Source: CAVOGJ01 sp963700865
GTDB lineage: Bacteria; Planctomycetota; Planctomycetia; Pirellulales; Pirellulaceae
Direction: 5' to 3'
Assembly (NCBI GenBank): GCA_963700865.1
Contig: CAVOZC010000018.1
Coordinates: forward strand, 620,001-684,000
DNA length: 64,000 nt
Below, one piece after another: positions 52,881 through 62,382 of this stretch (positions within the stretch are counted from its first letter, which is position 1; each line of letters begins with the position of its first letter). A program made the translations under genes and the position numbers. Below the pieces are notes generated by a model, which saw only the letters and a program-made list of their open reading frames with translations, ran no database searches and had not been told where the DNA came from.

Positions 52881-55643
52881 ATGCCTATGTTTGCATGGCT
52901 TGGCAAGATTGTCTCCCGACACTGGTTGCTGGTCATTCTGATTTGGATCGGCATTATCGTGACCGTCAAGTCGTCGGCCCCCAAATGGGACGACATCACG
53001 CATGACGGAGACGTATCGTACCTGCCGGACGACCGACCCAGTATCCAGGGAGAAAAACTGCTTGAGAAGGCGTTTCCCGACAATCGGGCTCGCAGTCAGA
53101 TTTGCATCGTCGTGGCCCGTGATGACGGACGTCTGACCGAGGAAGATTATGCGGTCGCCGATCGACTGGCCCTGCCCTTCCACAATCAGCGTGGGGCGTT
53201 CGCGTTGAAGAAAGCCGAGCAATTGCGGGAGCGTTTCGCCCGCAAGACGGAAGCCGGCGAGATGGGCGAGGCGCGGCGGCTGGAACGACTTGCCCAGGAA
53301 GAACTCGAGTCCGCTCTGGCGTCACTCAATGAAGCGGTGCGGCTGGACGAGCAGTTTGCGGCTGCCTTTCACAATCGAGCCATTGTGCATCAACGGATGG
53401 GAGACCTCGCCGCAGCCGCCGCGGACCGCGAACAGTCGATCGAACTCGACCCTGCCCTGGCGAACTACCCCGATTCAGAGGTCGCGCCGCCCGACGCCGC
53501 CGACCTGCCACTGCTTGATCTCTGGACGCGACACAGCGAGGTGGTCGGTGAAAAGCTGGTCAGCAAGACCCAGCAGTCCTACCTCATCCTGTTACAGCTC
53601 TCCAACGAATTCCTGGCTGTGGACAACATTCGCGTGCTCCGCATTGTCGAAGGAGAACTCGATCGAGTCCGCCAGGAAATTGCCAGTGAAGGAGTCACGG
53701 GTCTGGAGATTGCCATTTCCGGGTCGGCTGCGGTAGGAGGTGAGATCATTCGCTCTTCCAAGGAGAGCATCAAGAATACGGAACTCTTCACCGTCATTCT
53801 GGTCGTGGCCATTCTCGCGATTGTCTATCGCTCGCCATTACTGGTGGCGATCCCCCTCACAACGATCATCGTCTCGATCATGGCGGCCACGGGGATCGTG
53901 GCAGCGCTGACGCAACTGCACCTCTTGCCCGGCATGGAATGGTGGAACTTCAAGGTCTTTACCACCACGAAGATCTTTATCACGGTCATCCTGTTTGGCG
54001 CCGGGACCGATTTTTGCCTATTCCTGATTGCCCGCTATCGGGAGGAACTGGGACGCGGCTACCCGCAAGCCGAGGCCATCGAAAGGGCGCTCGACGGTGT
54101 GGGTGAGGCCTTGGTGGCGAGTGCCATGACGACCATCGTCGGCTTGGGCATGATGTTCTTCGCCGATTTCGGCAAATTTCGCAACAGCGGTCCCGCCATC
54201 GGGATCTGTCTGTTTATCACGCTGTTGGCTTGTGTCACGCTGGCTCCCGCCATGCTCCGCGGCTTGGGCGAGTTGGTGTTCTGGCCATTTGGCAAGCAGT
54301 CGTTACGGACTGCAGAGGACGTACCCTTGGACAAGGGGCTGTGGGGCTGGATCGCGGCGTCAATCATTCGCTACCCAGGTCGCATCCTGGTGTGCAGCGC
54401 CTTGCTGTTGGTGCCCTTCGCCTGGTATGGCGGCGGGCTCGCACCCGTGCAGCTTGCCTGGTCGTCTCAGCCCGCGAACGAGAAGGAAATGCCGTTTCAA
54501 TTTCCTCCCCGAGCCTGGTACCGAATGCGCGAGGGACGGGAGCGAATCACGTATGACCTGCTGGCCGATCTGAATACCGATAGTCCCAGTCGTCATGGTA
54601 CGGACGTCCTCAAACGCCACTTCGATGTCGGCGAGAGCGGGCCGCTGATCGTGTTGGCGAAAAAAGAAGACGGCCATTTCGACAGTGCTGAAGGCATGGC
54701 CGAGATTGAGAGGCTTACGCTGCAGCTCTATGACATTCCTGGCGTGACCACGGTCCGTAGCATTGCCGAGCCCCTGGGAGACAAGCCGACAGGTCAGAAA
54801 ATCTCGATCACCAGCCGTGCCGGCCGCCAGAAGCTGGTGCTGAGAACTCATCGGCTGAGCCGCTCCATCTTCCTCACCGATGTGCCGGCCCTCGAAGGCG
54901 ACGTCGCACGCTTCGAACTCGTGCTGAATGTCGATCCGTTCTCGATCGAGGCCACCCAGACACTCAACCGTGTCGATGAGGAACTCCGCAAGACCGCTGA
55001 GACGCCCGAATCGTTCTGGCAAGGAACCCAATTCGTCTACGCGGGCACGACCGCTGGGATTCGCGATCTGCGGGCCGTCACGCGATCCGACGATGTCCGG
55101 ATCAAGGTCCTGGTGGTGCTCGCCGTCCTCGCCGTGCTACTGATCATTCTGAAACGGCCCATCATCAGTACCTATCTGATTCTCTCCGTACTCTTCAGCT
55201 ACTACGTGACGATGGGAATTACGGAGCTGTTCTTCTCCTACATCTACGGACGTACCTTCGAGGGACTCGACTGGCAGGTTCCGATCTACCTGTTCGTGAT
55301 CCTGGTGGCGATCGGCCAGGATTACAATATCTATCTGGCGACGCGGGTCTTTGAGGAACAAAAAGAACATGGCCCGATCCTCGGACTGCAACGTGCCATT
55401 GTTTGCACCGGGGGGATCATCACCAGTTGCGGCATCATCATGGCCGGAACGTTCGTCTCGATGGTGTCCGGTAGCCTTCGCGCGATGATCGAGCTGGGAT
55501 TCGCCCTCTCGCTGGGCGTCTTGCTCGACACATTCTTCGTGCGCACGTTCCTCGTGCCCGCGTTTCTGGCCCTGCTGTTCCGCGGCGGCCCCACCCGCTT
55601 GCGGCTCTTCAAGGACGAATCGTCCAAGTCGGCCGTGGCCTAG
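52881..55643 (+). CDS. MMPL/RND-family transporter with TPR-like insertion
   Basis: The 920-residue protein has two halves, each with a lone TM helix, a large periplasmic domain and a five-helix bundle. TM1 is WLLVILIWIGIIVTV; the bundles contain LFTVILVVAILAIVYRSPLL, GAGTDFCLFLIARYREELGR and VILVAIGQDYNIYLATRVFE. The GxD(Y/F) proton-relay sites of MMPL proteins appear as GAGTDFCLFL and IGQDYNIYL. The first periplasmic domain contains an insertion of about 50 residues that reads as a TPR pair (about 143-195: NEAVRLDEQFAAAFHNRAIV, QRMGDLAAAAADREQSIELD). MMPL proteins export lipids or hydrophobic compounds. The start is ATG 52881 or 52887; ribosome-binding sites are weak. Confidence 0.88.
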   Translation: MPMFAWLGKIVSRHWLLVILIWIGIIVTVKSSAPKWDDITHDGDVSYLPDDRPSIQGEKLLEKAFPDNRARSQICIVVARDDGRLTEEDYAVADRLALPFHNQRGAFALKKAEQLRERFARKTEAGEMGEARRLERLAQEELESALASLNEAVRLDEQFAAAFHNRAIVHQRMGDLAAAAADREQSIELDPALANYPDSEVAPPDAADLPLLDLWTRHSEVVGEKLVSKTQQSYLILLQLSNEFLAVDNIRVLRIVEGELDRVRQEIASEGVTGLEIAISGSAAVGGEIIRSSKESIKNTELFTVILVVAILAIVYRSPLLVAIPLTTIIVSIMAATGIVAALTQLHLLPGMEWWNFKVFTTTKIFITVILFGAGTDFCLFLIARYREELGRGYPQAEAIERALDGVGEALVASAMTTIVGLGMMFFADFGKFRNSGPAIGICLFITLLACVTLAPAMLRGLGELVFWPFGKQSLRTAEDVPLDKGLWGWIAASIIRYPGRILVCSALLLVPFAWYGGGLAPVQLAWSSQPANEKEMPFQFPPRAWYRMREGRERITYDLLADLNTDSPSRHGTDVLKRHFDVGESGPLIVLAKKEDGHFDSAEGMAEIERLTLQLYDIPGVTTVRSIAEPLGDKPTGQKISITSRAGRQKLVLRTHRLSRSIFLTDVPALEGDVARFELVLNVDPFSIEATQTLNRVDEELRKTAETPESFWQGTQFVYAGTTAGIRDLRAVTRSDDVRIKVLVVLAVLAVLLIILKRPIISTYLILSVLFSYYVTMGITELFFSYIYGRTFEGLDWQVPIYLFVILVAIGQDYNIYLATRVFEEQKEHGPILGLQRAIVCTGGIITSCGIIMAGTFVSMVSGSLRAMIELGFALSLGVLLDTFFVRTFLVPAFLALLFRGGPTRLRLFKDESSKSAVA

Positions 55644-56208
55644 TGCAGCGTCAAGGGTCACGCTTAGGGTCGATCAAGTCCGTGGCTGCCAGCCGCATTC
55701 GACTGAGGCAAGATGCCCCACCCAAGGTGAGCGAACCCCGAAATTGAAACTCGACGATGCACGAGCAGCCGGCTGCCGGCATCGGCCCGGCGCTCAAGCG
55801 GCCCGCCCCCTGCCCGCTAAACCGTCACCAGTGCGCGAAACGCAGGCAGTTCCGACCCGCCGGCCGCGCGGGACGCGGCCGCCGACTCGGCGCTAAGCAG
55901 AGTCTGCATAGGGATTTACGCCGGATGAGCCTCCGACAGGGCGGGCCGGCCCACCGCGGCACGCCGCTTGCTGTGAAGGTCGGATTAAGAAGGCGGCGGC
56001 GCGGGGAGTCCGTTCTGTCAGGGACTCGTGGGGCGCTGTAAACGGTTTTGGATCGCGGACGCCAGCGGCGGATGCCGATGGCGGTGGCGAATGCGTGGTT
56101 CCTGATTCAAGCCGCCTTCTGCGTCAAGTCAAGCCCATCGTCAGCGGGCCACCGCCAGTTGTCCTCGGTAGTGACCCACCCCTCCCGATTCATGGAGAAC
56201 GCACAGGT
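55644..56208. other. Intergenic region upstream of glutamine synthetase II
   Basis: This region of about 565 bases carries no supported gene. A 94-residue Arg/Pro-rich frame at 55757-56041 looks like chance in GC-rich DNA. No sigma-54 promoter with correct spacing was found, although nitrogen genes often have one. Confidence 0.4.
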
Positions 56209-57198
56209 ATGAGTTACAAGCTTGAATACATCTGGTTGGACGGCTATGTCCCTGAACCGACGCTCCGCAGCAAGACAAAGATCATCGCCAGCGAACCGGG
56301 CAGCGTGAGCGATTGCCCGATGTGGTCGTTCGACGGGAGTTCCACCGAACAGGCGGAAGGGAGCCGGTCAGACTGCCTGCTCAAGCCAGTGCGTATGGTT
56401 CCGGACACGACGCGTCGCAACGGTTTTCTGGTCATGACGGAAGTCTTGACCGCGGACGGAGAGATACATCCCTCGAACACCCGAGGGCAATTCCAGGACG
56501 ATCCCGATTTGTGGCTCGGTTTCGAGCAGGAGTACACGCTTTCCAAGGGAGGAGCACCGCTCGGATTTCCCAAGGGCGGTTACCCGGGCCCACAAGGTCC
56601 CTACTACTGCAGCGTCGGAGCGGGCCACTGCGTCGGTCGCGATATTGTCGAGGAGCATCTCGATACTTGCCTCGATGCCGGACTGCAGATCACGGGCATC
56701 AACGCCGAAGTGATGAAGGGACAATGGGAGTACCAGCTCTTTGGCAAAGGTGCCAAGGCGGCAGCCGACGATCTGTGGCTCACGCGGTTTATTCTCCATC
56801 GAGTCGGCGAAAAATATGGCGTTGTGGCCGATTTGCATCCCAAACCGGTGAAGGGCGATTGGAACGGGAGTGGAATGCACACGAATTTTTCGACGTCCGC
56901 GATTCGAGACAAGGGTGGCGAAGAATTCATCAAGTCGATCTGTGCCAAGTTCGCCAAAACGCACGAGGAACATATCGCCGCCTACGGTTCGCAGAACGAT
57001 CAGCGGCTGACGGGACTTCATGAGACCCAGTCGATTGACAAATTCAGCTACGGTATCTCCGACCGGGGTGCTTCGATTCGCATCCCGGTGGCGACCGTGC
57101 AAGATGGCTGGAAAGGTTACCTGGAAGATCGTCGTCCCGCTTCGCATGCCGATCCCTACAAGATTGTCAATCGCATGTTGGCGACGCTCCGCGCGTAA
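56209..57198 (+). CDS. glnII: Glutamine synthetase type II (eukaryotic-like)
   Basis: GSII makes glutamine from glutamate, ammonia and ATP. The 329-residue protein shows KLEYIWLDGYVPEPTLRSKT, CPMWSFDGSSTEQAEGSRSD, WLGFEQEYTL, GPYYCSVGAGHCVGRDIVEE, VMKGQWEYQLFG, and GDWNGSGMHTNFST. These are the conserved blocks of the about 340-residue GSII enzymes of rhizobia, actinomycetes and eukaryotes. There is no adenylylation Tyr. ATG 56209 begins the family start (MSYKLEYIW). A strong terminator follows, so it is transcribed separately from glnA just downstream. Confidence 0.92.
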   Translation: MSYKLEYIWLDGYVPEPTLRSKTKIIASEPGSVSDCPMWSFDGSSTEQAEGSRSDCLLKPVRMVPDTTRRNGFLVMTEVLTADGEIHPSNTRGQFQDDPDLWLGFEQEYTLSKGGAPLGFPKGGYPGPQGPYYCSVGAGHCVGRDIVEEHLDTCLDAGLQITGINAEVMKGQWEYQLFGKGAKAAADDLWLTRFILHRVGEKYGVVADLHPKPVKGDWNGSGMHTNFSTSAIRDKGGEEFIKSICAKFAKTHEEHIAAYGSQNDQRLTGLHETQSIDKFSYGISDRGASIRIPVATVQDGWKGYLEDRRPASHADPYKIVNRMLATLRA

Positions 57199-57260
57199 GC
57201 CTCGTGGGGGCCGCTGCATGATCAGGGTGGTCGCGGAGTTGTGATCACCTCACTATTTTC

Positions 57261-57299
57261 CAGCGGGGTTCGGCGGCGTGCCGAGCCCCGCTGTTGTTT
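57261..57299 (+). terminator. Strong intrinsic terminator after glutamine synthetase II
   Basis: CAGCGGGGTTCGGC (57261-57274) pairs with GCCGAGCCCCGCTG (57280-57293) over 14 bp, including one G-T wobble, with a 5-base loop. TTGTTT follows at 57294-57299. It lies 62 bases after the stop codon. Confidence 0.75.
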
Positions 57300-57377
57300 C
57301 ACCGGTTGTCGTACCAGTCGCCTCCCCGTGGGGACTTGTTGCAGCACGGTGAATACCGGGCGAAAGGCGGATCACGC

Positions 57378-58789
57378 ATGACTCCTCAAGAAGTCCTGGC
57401 CCTCTGCCGTGAAAAAGCCGTGAAGGCCGTGGATATTCGCTTCGCGGATTTTCCGGGCACCTGGCAGCATTTCACGATTCCGGCCACCAAGTTGGACCTC
57501 GACGTCTTCGAGGCCGGTCTGGGATTCGACGGTTCCAGCGTTCGTGGCTGGCAGGCTGTCAACGAGAGCGACATGCTGGTCGTTCCCCAACCCGAAACGG
57601 CGATTCTCGATCCGTTCACCAAGATGCCGACGCTGGTCATGTTGGGATTAATTCAGGACCCGATCACCGGCGAGGACTATTCCCGCGATCCGCGGAATGT
57701 GGCTCGCAAGGCGGCCAATTACCTGCGGACGAGCGGGATTGCCGATACGGCCTATTTTGGACCTGAGGCCGAGTTCTTTATTTTCGACGACGTGCGGTTC
57801 GACCAGAATTCTCATGAGTGCTTTTTTCATGTCGACAGCGGCGAGGCCGAGTGGAATCGCGGCTCGCACGAGGGCCCGAACCTCGGTCATAAGATTCGCC
57901 ACAAAGAAGGTTACTTCCCGGTGCCTCCCTCCGATCAGCTGATGGATGTCCGCAATGAAATGATGGAGGTCATGATTCGAGCCGGACTGGATGTGGAATG
58001 TCAGCACCACGAAGTGGGTACGGCCGGCCAATCCGAGATCGATCTGCACTACGACGAGCTGGTGAAGATGGCCGATGCGATGATGCTCTATAAGTACATC
58101 GTCAAGAACGTGGCCAGGAAACGAGGCCGCACGGCCACCTTCATGCCCAAGCCATTGTTTGGCGTGAATGGCAGCGGCATGCACACCCATTTCTCGCTCT
58201 GGAAAGAGGGTGAGCCGATGTTCGCCGGCAGCGGCTATGCGGGTCTGAGCGACCTCGCCCTCTACGCGATCGGCGGGATCCTGGCACACACCCCCTCGCT
58301 GCTCGCGCTGACCAACCCCACCACGAACAGCTACAAGCGGCTCGTCCCCGGACAAGAAGCGCCCGTCAATCGAGCCTACTCGCAACGCAATCGCTCCGCG
58401 GCTTGCCGCATTCCCGTGTATAGCGCCAGCCCGAAATCAAAGCGGATTGAATTTCGTTGCCCGGACCCGAGCTGTAACCCTTACTTTGCCTTCTCCGCGA
58501 TTCTCATGGCCGCCATCGATGGCATCCAGCACAAAATGCACCCGGGCGAACCACTCGACAAGAACATCTACGACTTGCCACCCGAAGAGAGCGCCAAGTG
58601 GCCCGTACCCCTGCCTCCCTGGACGAGGCGATTCGCGCTCTCGAGGCCGATCACGAGTTTCTCCTCCGCGGCGATGTGTTCACGCCCGATGTGATCAGCA
58701 CCTGGGTCCGTCTGAAACGGGATCGCGAAATCGATCCCTTGCGGCTTCGACCACACCCCTACGAATTCTGCATGTATTACGACGTGTGA
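57378..58789 (+). CDS. glnA: Glutamine synthetase type I, frame broken near 58597
   Basis: The 470-residue GSI (dodecameric type) shows AVDIRFADFPGTWQHFTIPA, LGFDGSSVRGWQAVNESDML, AYFGPEAEFFIFDDVRF, HHEVGTAGQSEIDLHYDEL, GVNGSGMHTHFSLWKEGE, RIPVYSASPKSKRIEFRCPD and DKNIYDLPPEE, which contains the adenylylation-type Tyr of the GSI-beta class. Near 58597 one G appears missing (AAGTGGCC for AAGGTGGCC). The other frame then gives the normal end RTPASLDEAIRALEADHEFL ... YEFCMYYDV. ATG 57378 has AAAGGCGGA upstream. Control by adenylylation is inferred from the motif. Confidence 0.9.
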
Positions 58790-58939
58790 TGCCGGCGGAG
58801 GAAACTCCTCCGGTTTCCGCGGCTTGCCTGAATTGACTCACCAATTCCGGGGTCGCTAAGCTAGAATCGAGTGCTGGGGGGCAAGTTTCCGCTCGCCCGC
58901 GGGATTGATGGGTTGCACCGACCAAAAGGGTCAAGCTGG

Positions 58940-60676
58940 ATGGCAAAGAAAAAATTTACCGACATTCTCGTCGAAATGCGGATCATCAGCCCGGATCAGC
59001 TCAAAGAAGCCGTGGCGATGTCCAAGCGGAAGGGCGTCAGCGTGGCCGAGGCCCTGATCGACCTCGGCTTACGCCACGGGCGAAGAGGTCATGAAGGCCA
59101 TGGCCAAGGAGCATTCGCTCCAATTCGTCCGGCTGGGCGAGATCGAAATCCCGCCCGATGTCGTGGAACTCGTGCCCCAATCGGTGGCCCGTGAAAACTT
59201 TATCCTGCCCATGGCCGAAAAAGACGATGGCTCGCTCGTGGTCATCGTCAGCGATCCCCTCGACCTGGAAACCTTCGACAAACTGCGCTTTATCCTCAAC
59301 CGGCGGATCGAGATCGCACTGGCCCCCAAGGAGGACATTCAGGCCGCGATCAACCGGTATTACGGGCAAATCGAGGGCGAAAGTACCGACTCGATGCTGC
59401 AGGAATTCACCGATACCGCCATCGACTTCACCGAGACCGAGGATGAGGCCATCAAGGATGATGACGCCGTCGATGAACAGCAGCGCCCGATCGTCCGACT
59501 GGTCCACCTGATGATCGCCGAAGCCGTCCAGCTGCGGGCCTCGGATATCCACGTCGAACCGTTCGAGAATCGAGTCCGAATTCGCTACCGCATCGACGGG
59601 GTGCTGGTGGAACGTGATAGCCCCCCCCGCCGACTGCTGGCGGCCATCATCTCGCGCATCAAGATTCTCGCCAAAATGGATATCGCCGAACGCCGCCGCT
59701 GCCAGGACGGCCGAATCAAGATCACCGTCGGCGAAAAGCAGCTCGACCTCCGGGTCAGCGTCATTCCCACCAACCACGGCCAATCGGTCGTGATGCGGCT
59801 GCTGGACAAGGACAACATCCGCGTCGGCGTCCGCCAGTTAGGACTTTCTGAACAAAACTACCGAGAATTTCAGAAGCTGATGCGGCGTCCCAACGGCATC
59901 ATCCTGGTGACCGGGCCCACCGGTTCCGGCAAGACCACGACCCTCTACGCGGCCCTGAACGAGCTGAATCGCCCCGACCGCAAGATCATCACGGCCGAAG
60001 ACCCGGTCGAGTATTACCTGTCGGGCATCAACCAGGTCGAGGTCCGGCACAACATCGGACTCGATTTCGCCCGCATCATCAAGGCCATGCTGCGGCAGGC
60101 CCCCAATGTGATCCTGGTCGGCGAAATGCGAGATGCCGAGACCGCCAGCATGGGAATTCAGGCTTCTTTGACTGGACACTTGGTTTTCAGTACACTTCAT
60201 ACGAACGATGCGCCCAGTGCCGTGACACGTATGGTGGACATGGGGGTGCCGGCATACCTGGTGGCGAGCAGCGTGATTGCGGTCCTGGCACAGCGTTTGG
60301 TGCGGGTGATTTGCTCGCGGTGCAAGGAGCCGTATACGCCCGCCCAAGGCGGAATTGGAGGGGGCCGGGATCACGGACGAGATGGCGGCCAACGGGACTT
60401 TTTTCAAGGGCAAGGGCTGCGCCCATTGCCAGGAACGACGGCTATCGGGGCCGGTTGGGCATGTACGAACTGATGTTCATGACGGCAAGAATCCGGGAAT
60501 TGTCCTTTGAAGGAGCGCCCACGCAGGAAATTCGCAAGGCGGCGATCCAGGGGGGCATGACCACGCTTTATCGGGACGGAATTGAAAAGGTGCTGAAGGG
60601 CATTACGACCTTGTCGGAGGTCTATCGCGTGGCCAAGCGGGTCGAAGGCGACTCGAATGAGCTGGCCCCGGCTTGA
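58940..60676 (+). CDS. GspE/PilB-type secretion ATPase 1, three frame breaks
   Basis: From ATG 58940 (MAKKKFTDILVEMRIISPDQ) an MshEN-type N-domain leads into an assembly ATPase. Walker A is VTGPTGSGKTTTLYAALNE, the Asp box is IITAEDPVEYYLSGINQVEV, Walker B is NVILVGEMRDAETA, and the His box is GHLVFSTLHTNDAPSAVTRM. A four-Cys zinc site is split between CSRCKEP and CAHCQ. Breaks near 59070 (extra T in CTTACGCC), 60345 and 60433 each fit one extra base; repaired, the protein has about 575 residues. It powers extension of a type II secretion pseudopilus or type IV pilus. Confidence 0.85.
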
Positions 60677-60921
60677 CCGCTGGCGGCTGCCATGCCCGAT
60701 GAAACAGCGGAATTTTCAGATTTTTTGGTAACGAAGCGGTCGGGAATCCATAATAGGGTGTTCGGCCAGGACCTGTGGGGGCGGAGACTGGCGACGCGGG
60801 TGATGCGAGCGGGCCCATCGGTCACCCGGGAGGGAGAGAGAGGCGTCCCGACCTTCATGACTGTCCCGCGGCCAAACTACGGTTCCAGTTTCACTTAGGA
60901 AGATCGGGGATCTCGACCACC

Positions 60922-62025
60922 ATGGGCACGATTCTCATCGACAAGTTGTTGCAGGCCTGCGTCAAGCAGGGGGCCAGCGATATTCACATCACGGTCGGCC
61001 AGCCACCGGTCTTTCGGCTGCACGGGCGGATGCGGAAGCTCGAGACCAAGATCCTGGGTGCCGAAGACACCGTGGCGCTGATGAAGAGCATCACGCCCGA
61101 GCGGTGCCAGCGCGAATTGCAGGAGATTGGCAGCACCGACTTTGGCTTCGCCTTCGGCGAACTGGCCCGCTTCCGCGTCTCGGTCTTCAAGCAGCGCGGT
61201 AACACGGCCATGGTGCTGCGGCAAATTCCCAACGACAAGCTGACGATGGAGCAGTTGGGGCTTCCCGAGCGCGTGGCCGAACTGTGCATGCGGCCGCGGG
61301 GTCTGTTCCTGGTGACCGGGCCGACCGGTTCCGGCAAGAGTACGACGCTGGCCAGCATGATCGACTACATCAACATGACGGTCGATCACCACATCATCAC
61401 GATCGAGGACCCGATCGAATTCTATCACGATCACAAAAAATCGACGGTCAACCAGCGGGAGGTGGGCGTCGACGTGCCCTCCTTCGCCGAGGCGATCAAG
61501 CGTGCCTTGCGGCAGGACCCCGACGTGATTCTCGTCGGCGAAATGCGGGACCTGGAGACGATCGAAACGGCGATCACCGCGGCCGAAACAGGGCACGTCG
61601 TGTTCGGCACGCTGCACACCAACAGTGCCCAGGGCACGATCAACCGGATCATCGACGTCTTTCCGACGACCCAGCAGGATCAGATTCGCACCCAGCTGGC
61701 GACCTCGATTCTGGGCATCATTTCCCAGACGCTGCTGCCGCGGATTGGCGGCGGTCGCATCGCGGCTCATGAATTCCTCGTGGTCACCCCCGGTATCGCC
61801 AACCTGATCCGCGAAAACAAGATCTTCCGCATCACGTCGGCGATTCAGACGGGTGCCAAGCAAGGCATGGTGTTGATGGACGACGCGATGTTCAAGTTGT
61901 GGCGGGAGCAGAAAGTCACCAAGGAGGATGTGCTGGCCAAGGCCCAACGGCCGGACGACCTGGCCAAACGCATCGCCCAGGCCGAGCGGGGAATGTTTGA
62001 TGAAAATGAAGAGGACGAGTCGTGA
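60922..62025 (+). CDS. pilT: Twitching-motility/pilus retraction ATPase PilT
   Basis: The 367-residue hexameric ATPase starts MGTILIDKLLQACVKQGASDIHIT. It carries Walker A VTGPTGSGKSTTLASMIDYI, the Asp box IITIEDPIEFYHDHKKSTVN, Walker B DVILVGEMRDLETIETAITA, and the His box GHVVFGTLHTNSAQGTINRI. The PilT-specific AIRNLIRE-like element is GIANLIRENKIFRITSAIQT. PilT retracts type IV pili. The upstream frame is open to 60775, but ATG 60922 begins the family start. It lies between two GspE/PilB genes on the same strand. Confidence 0.92.
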   Translation: MGTILIDKLLQACVKQGASDIHITVGQPPVFRLHGRMRKLETKILGAEDTVALMKSITPERCQRELQEIGSTDFGFAFGELARFRVSVFKQRGNTAMVLRQIPNDKLTMEQLGLPERVAELCMRPRGLFLVTGPTGSGKSTTLASMIDYINMTVDHHIITIEDPIEFYHDHKKSTVNQREVGVDVPSFAEAIKRALRQDPDVILVGEMRDLETIETAITAAETGHVVFGTLHTNSAQGTINRIIDVFPTTQQDQIRTQLATSILGIISQTLLPRIGGGRIAAHEFLVVTPGIANLIRENKIFRITSAIQTGAKQGMVLMDDAMFKLWREQKVTKEDVLAKAQRPDDLAKRIAQAERGMFDENEEDES

Positions 62026-62382
62026 TGGTGCCGGGCGGCCAGCCCGTTCACCCAAGCGGGTCGCCCGCTGCAAGGAGCCGAGGTCACCGGACGTTGTCAT
62101 TACCCACCCTCTTCCCTTGTTGAACCGTTAGCCAGAGAAGCATGCCGCCAATACCGTACCACGCGTCGTTACGCACCGGCATTCATCGGCGGCGTACGCC
62201 GCCAGAAATCGCGGCAGCCACTTCCGGCCGTTCGTGGTTTTCCCCCGCGATTTCTTCTGGCTGACGGTTAAACGACGCTCGTGAAAGGTGGGTGATGACA
62301 AGGTCGCCAGACTTTGGACAGGTTATGTTGGACGAAACAAAAACACTCGCAGGCTGAATCAAGAAAAGGCTGAAGCAAGCGT
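62026..62382 (+). other. Intergenic region with a nested inverted-repeat element
   Basis: This gap of about 360 bases between pilT and the second ATPase gene is dominated by the 155-base structured element at 62119-62273. No gene is supported. Confidence 0.5.
62119..62273 (+). repeat. Nested inverted-repeat (MITE-like or structured RNA) element
   Basis: Outer arms GTTGAACCGTTAGCCAGAG (62119-62137) and CTTCTGGCTGACGGTTAAAC (62254-62273) are near-complementary. Inside lie a perfect 16-bp palindrome GGCGGCGTACGCCGCC (62188-62203) and a stem CCAGAAATCGCGG (62202-62214)/CCGCGATTTC (62245-62254). The element is about 155 bases and non-coding. No target-site duplication is evident. Confidence 0.5.

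Noticed and set aside
55757..56041. 94-codon Arg/Pro-rich frame
   Set aside because: Composition expected from GC-rich non-coding DNA; no ribosome-binding site and no similarity to the array proteins.
56368..57219. 283-codon open frame opposite glutamine synthetase II
   Set aside because: Antisense shadow without motifs.
60895..62100. 401-codon open frame opposite pilT
   Set aside because: Antisense shadow; the residue pattern reflects PilT codons only.
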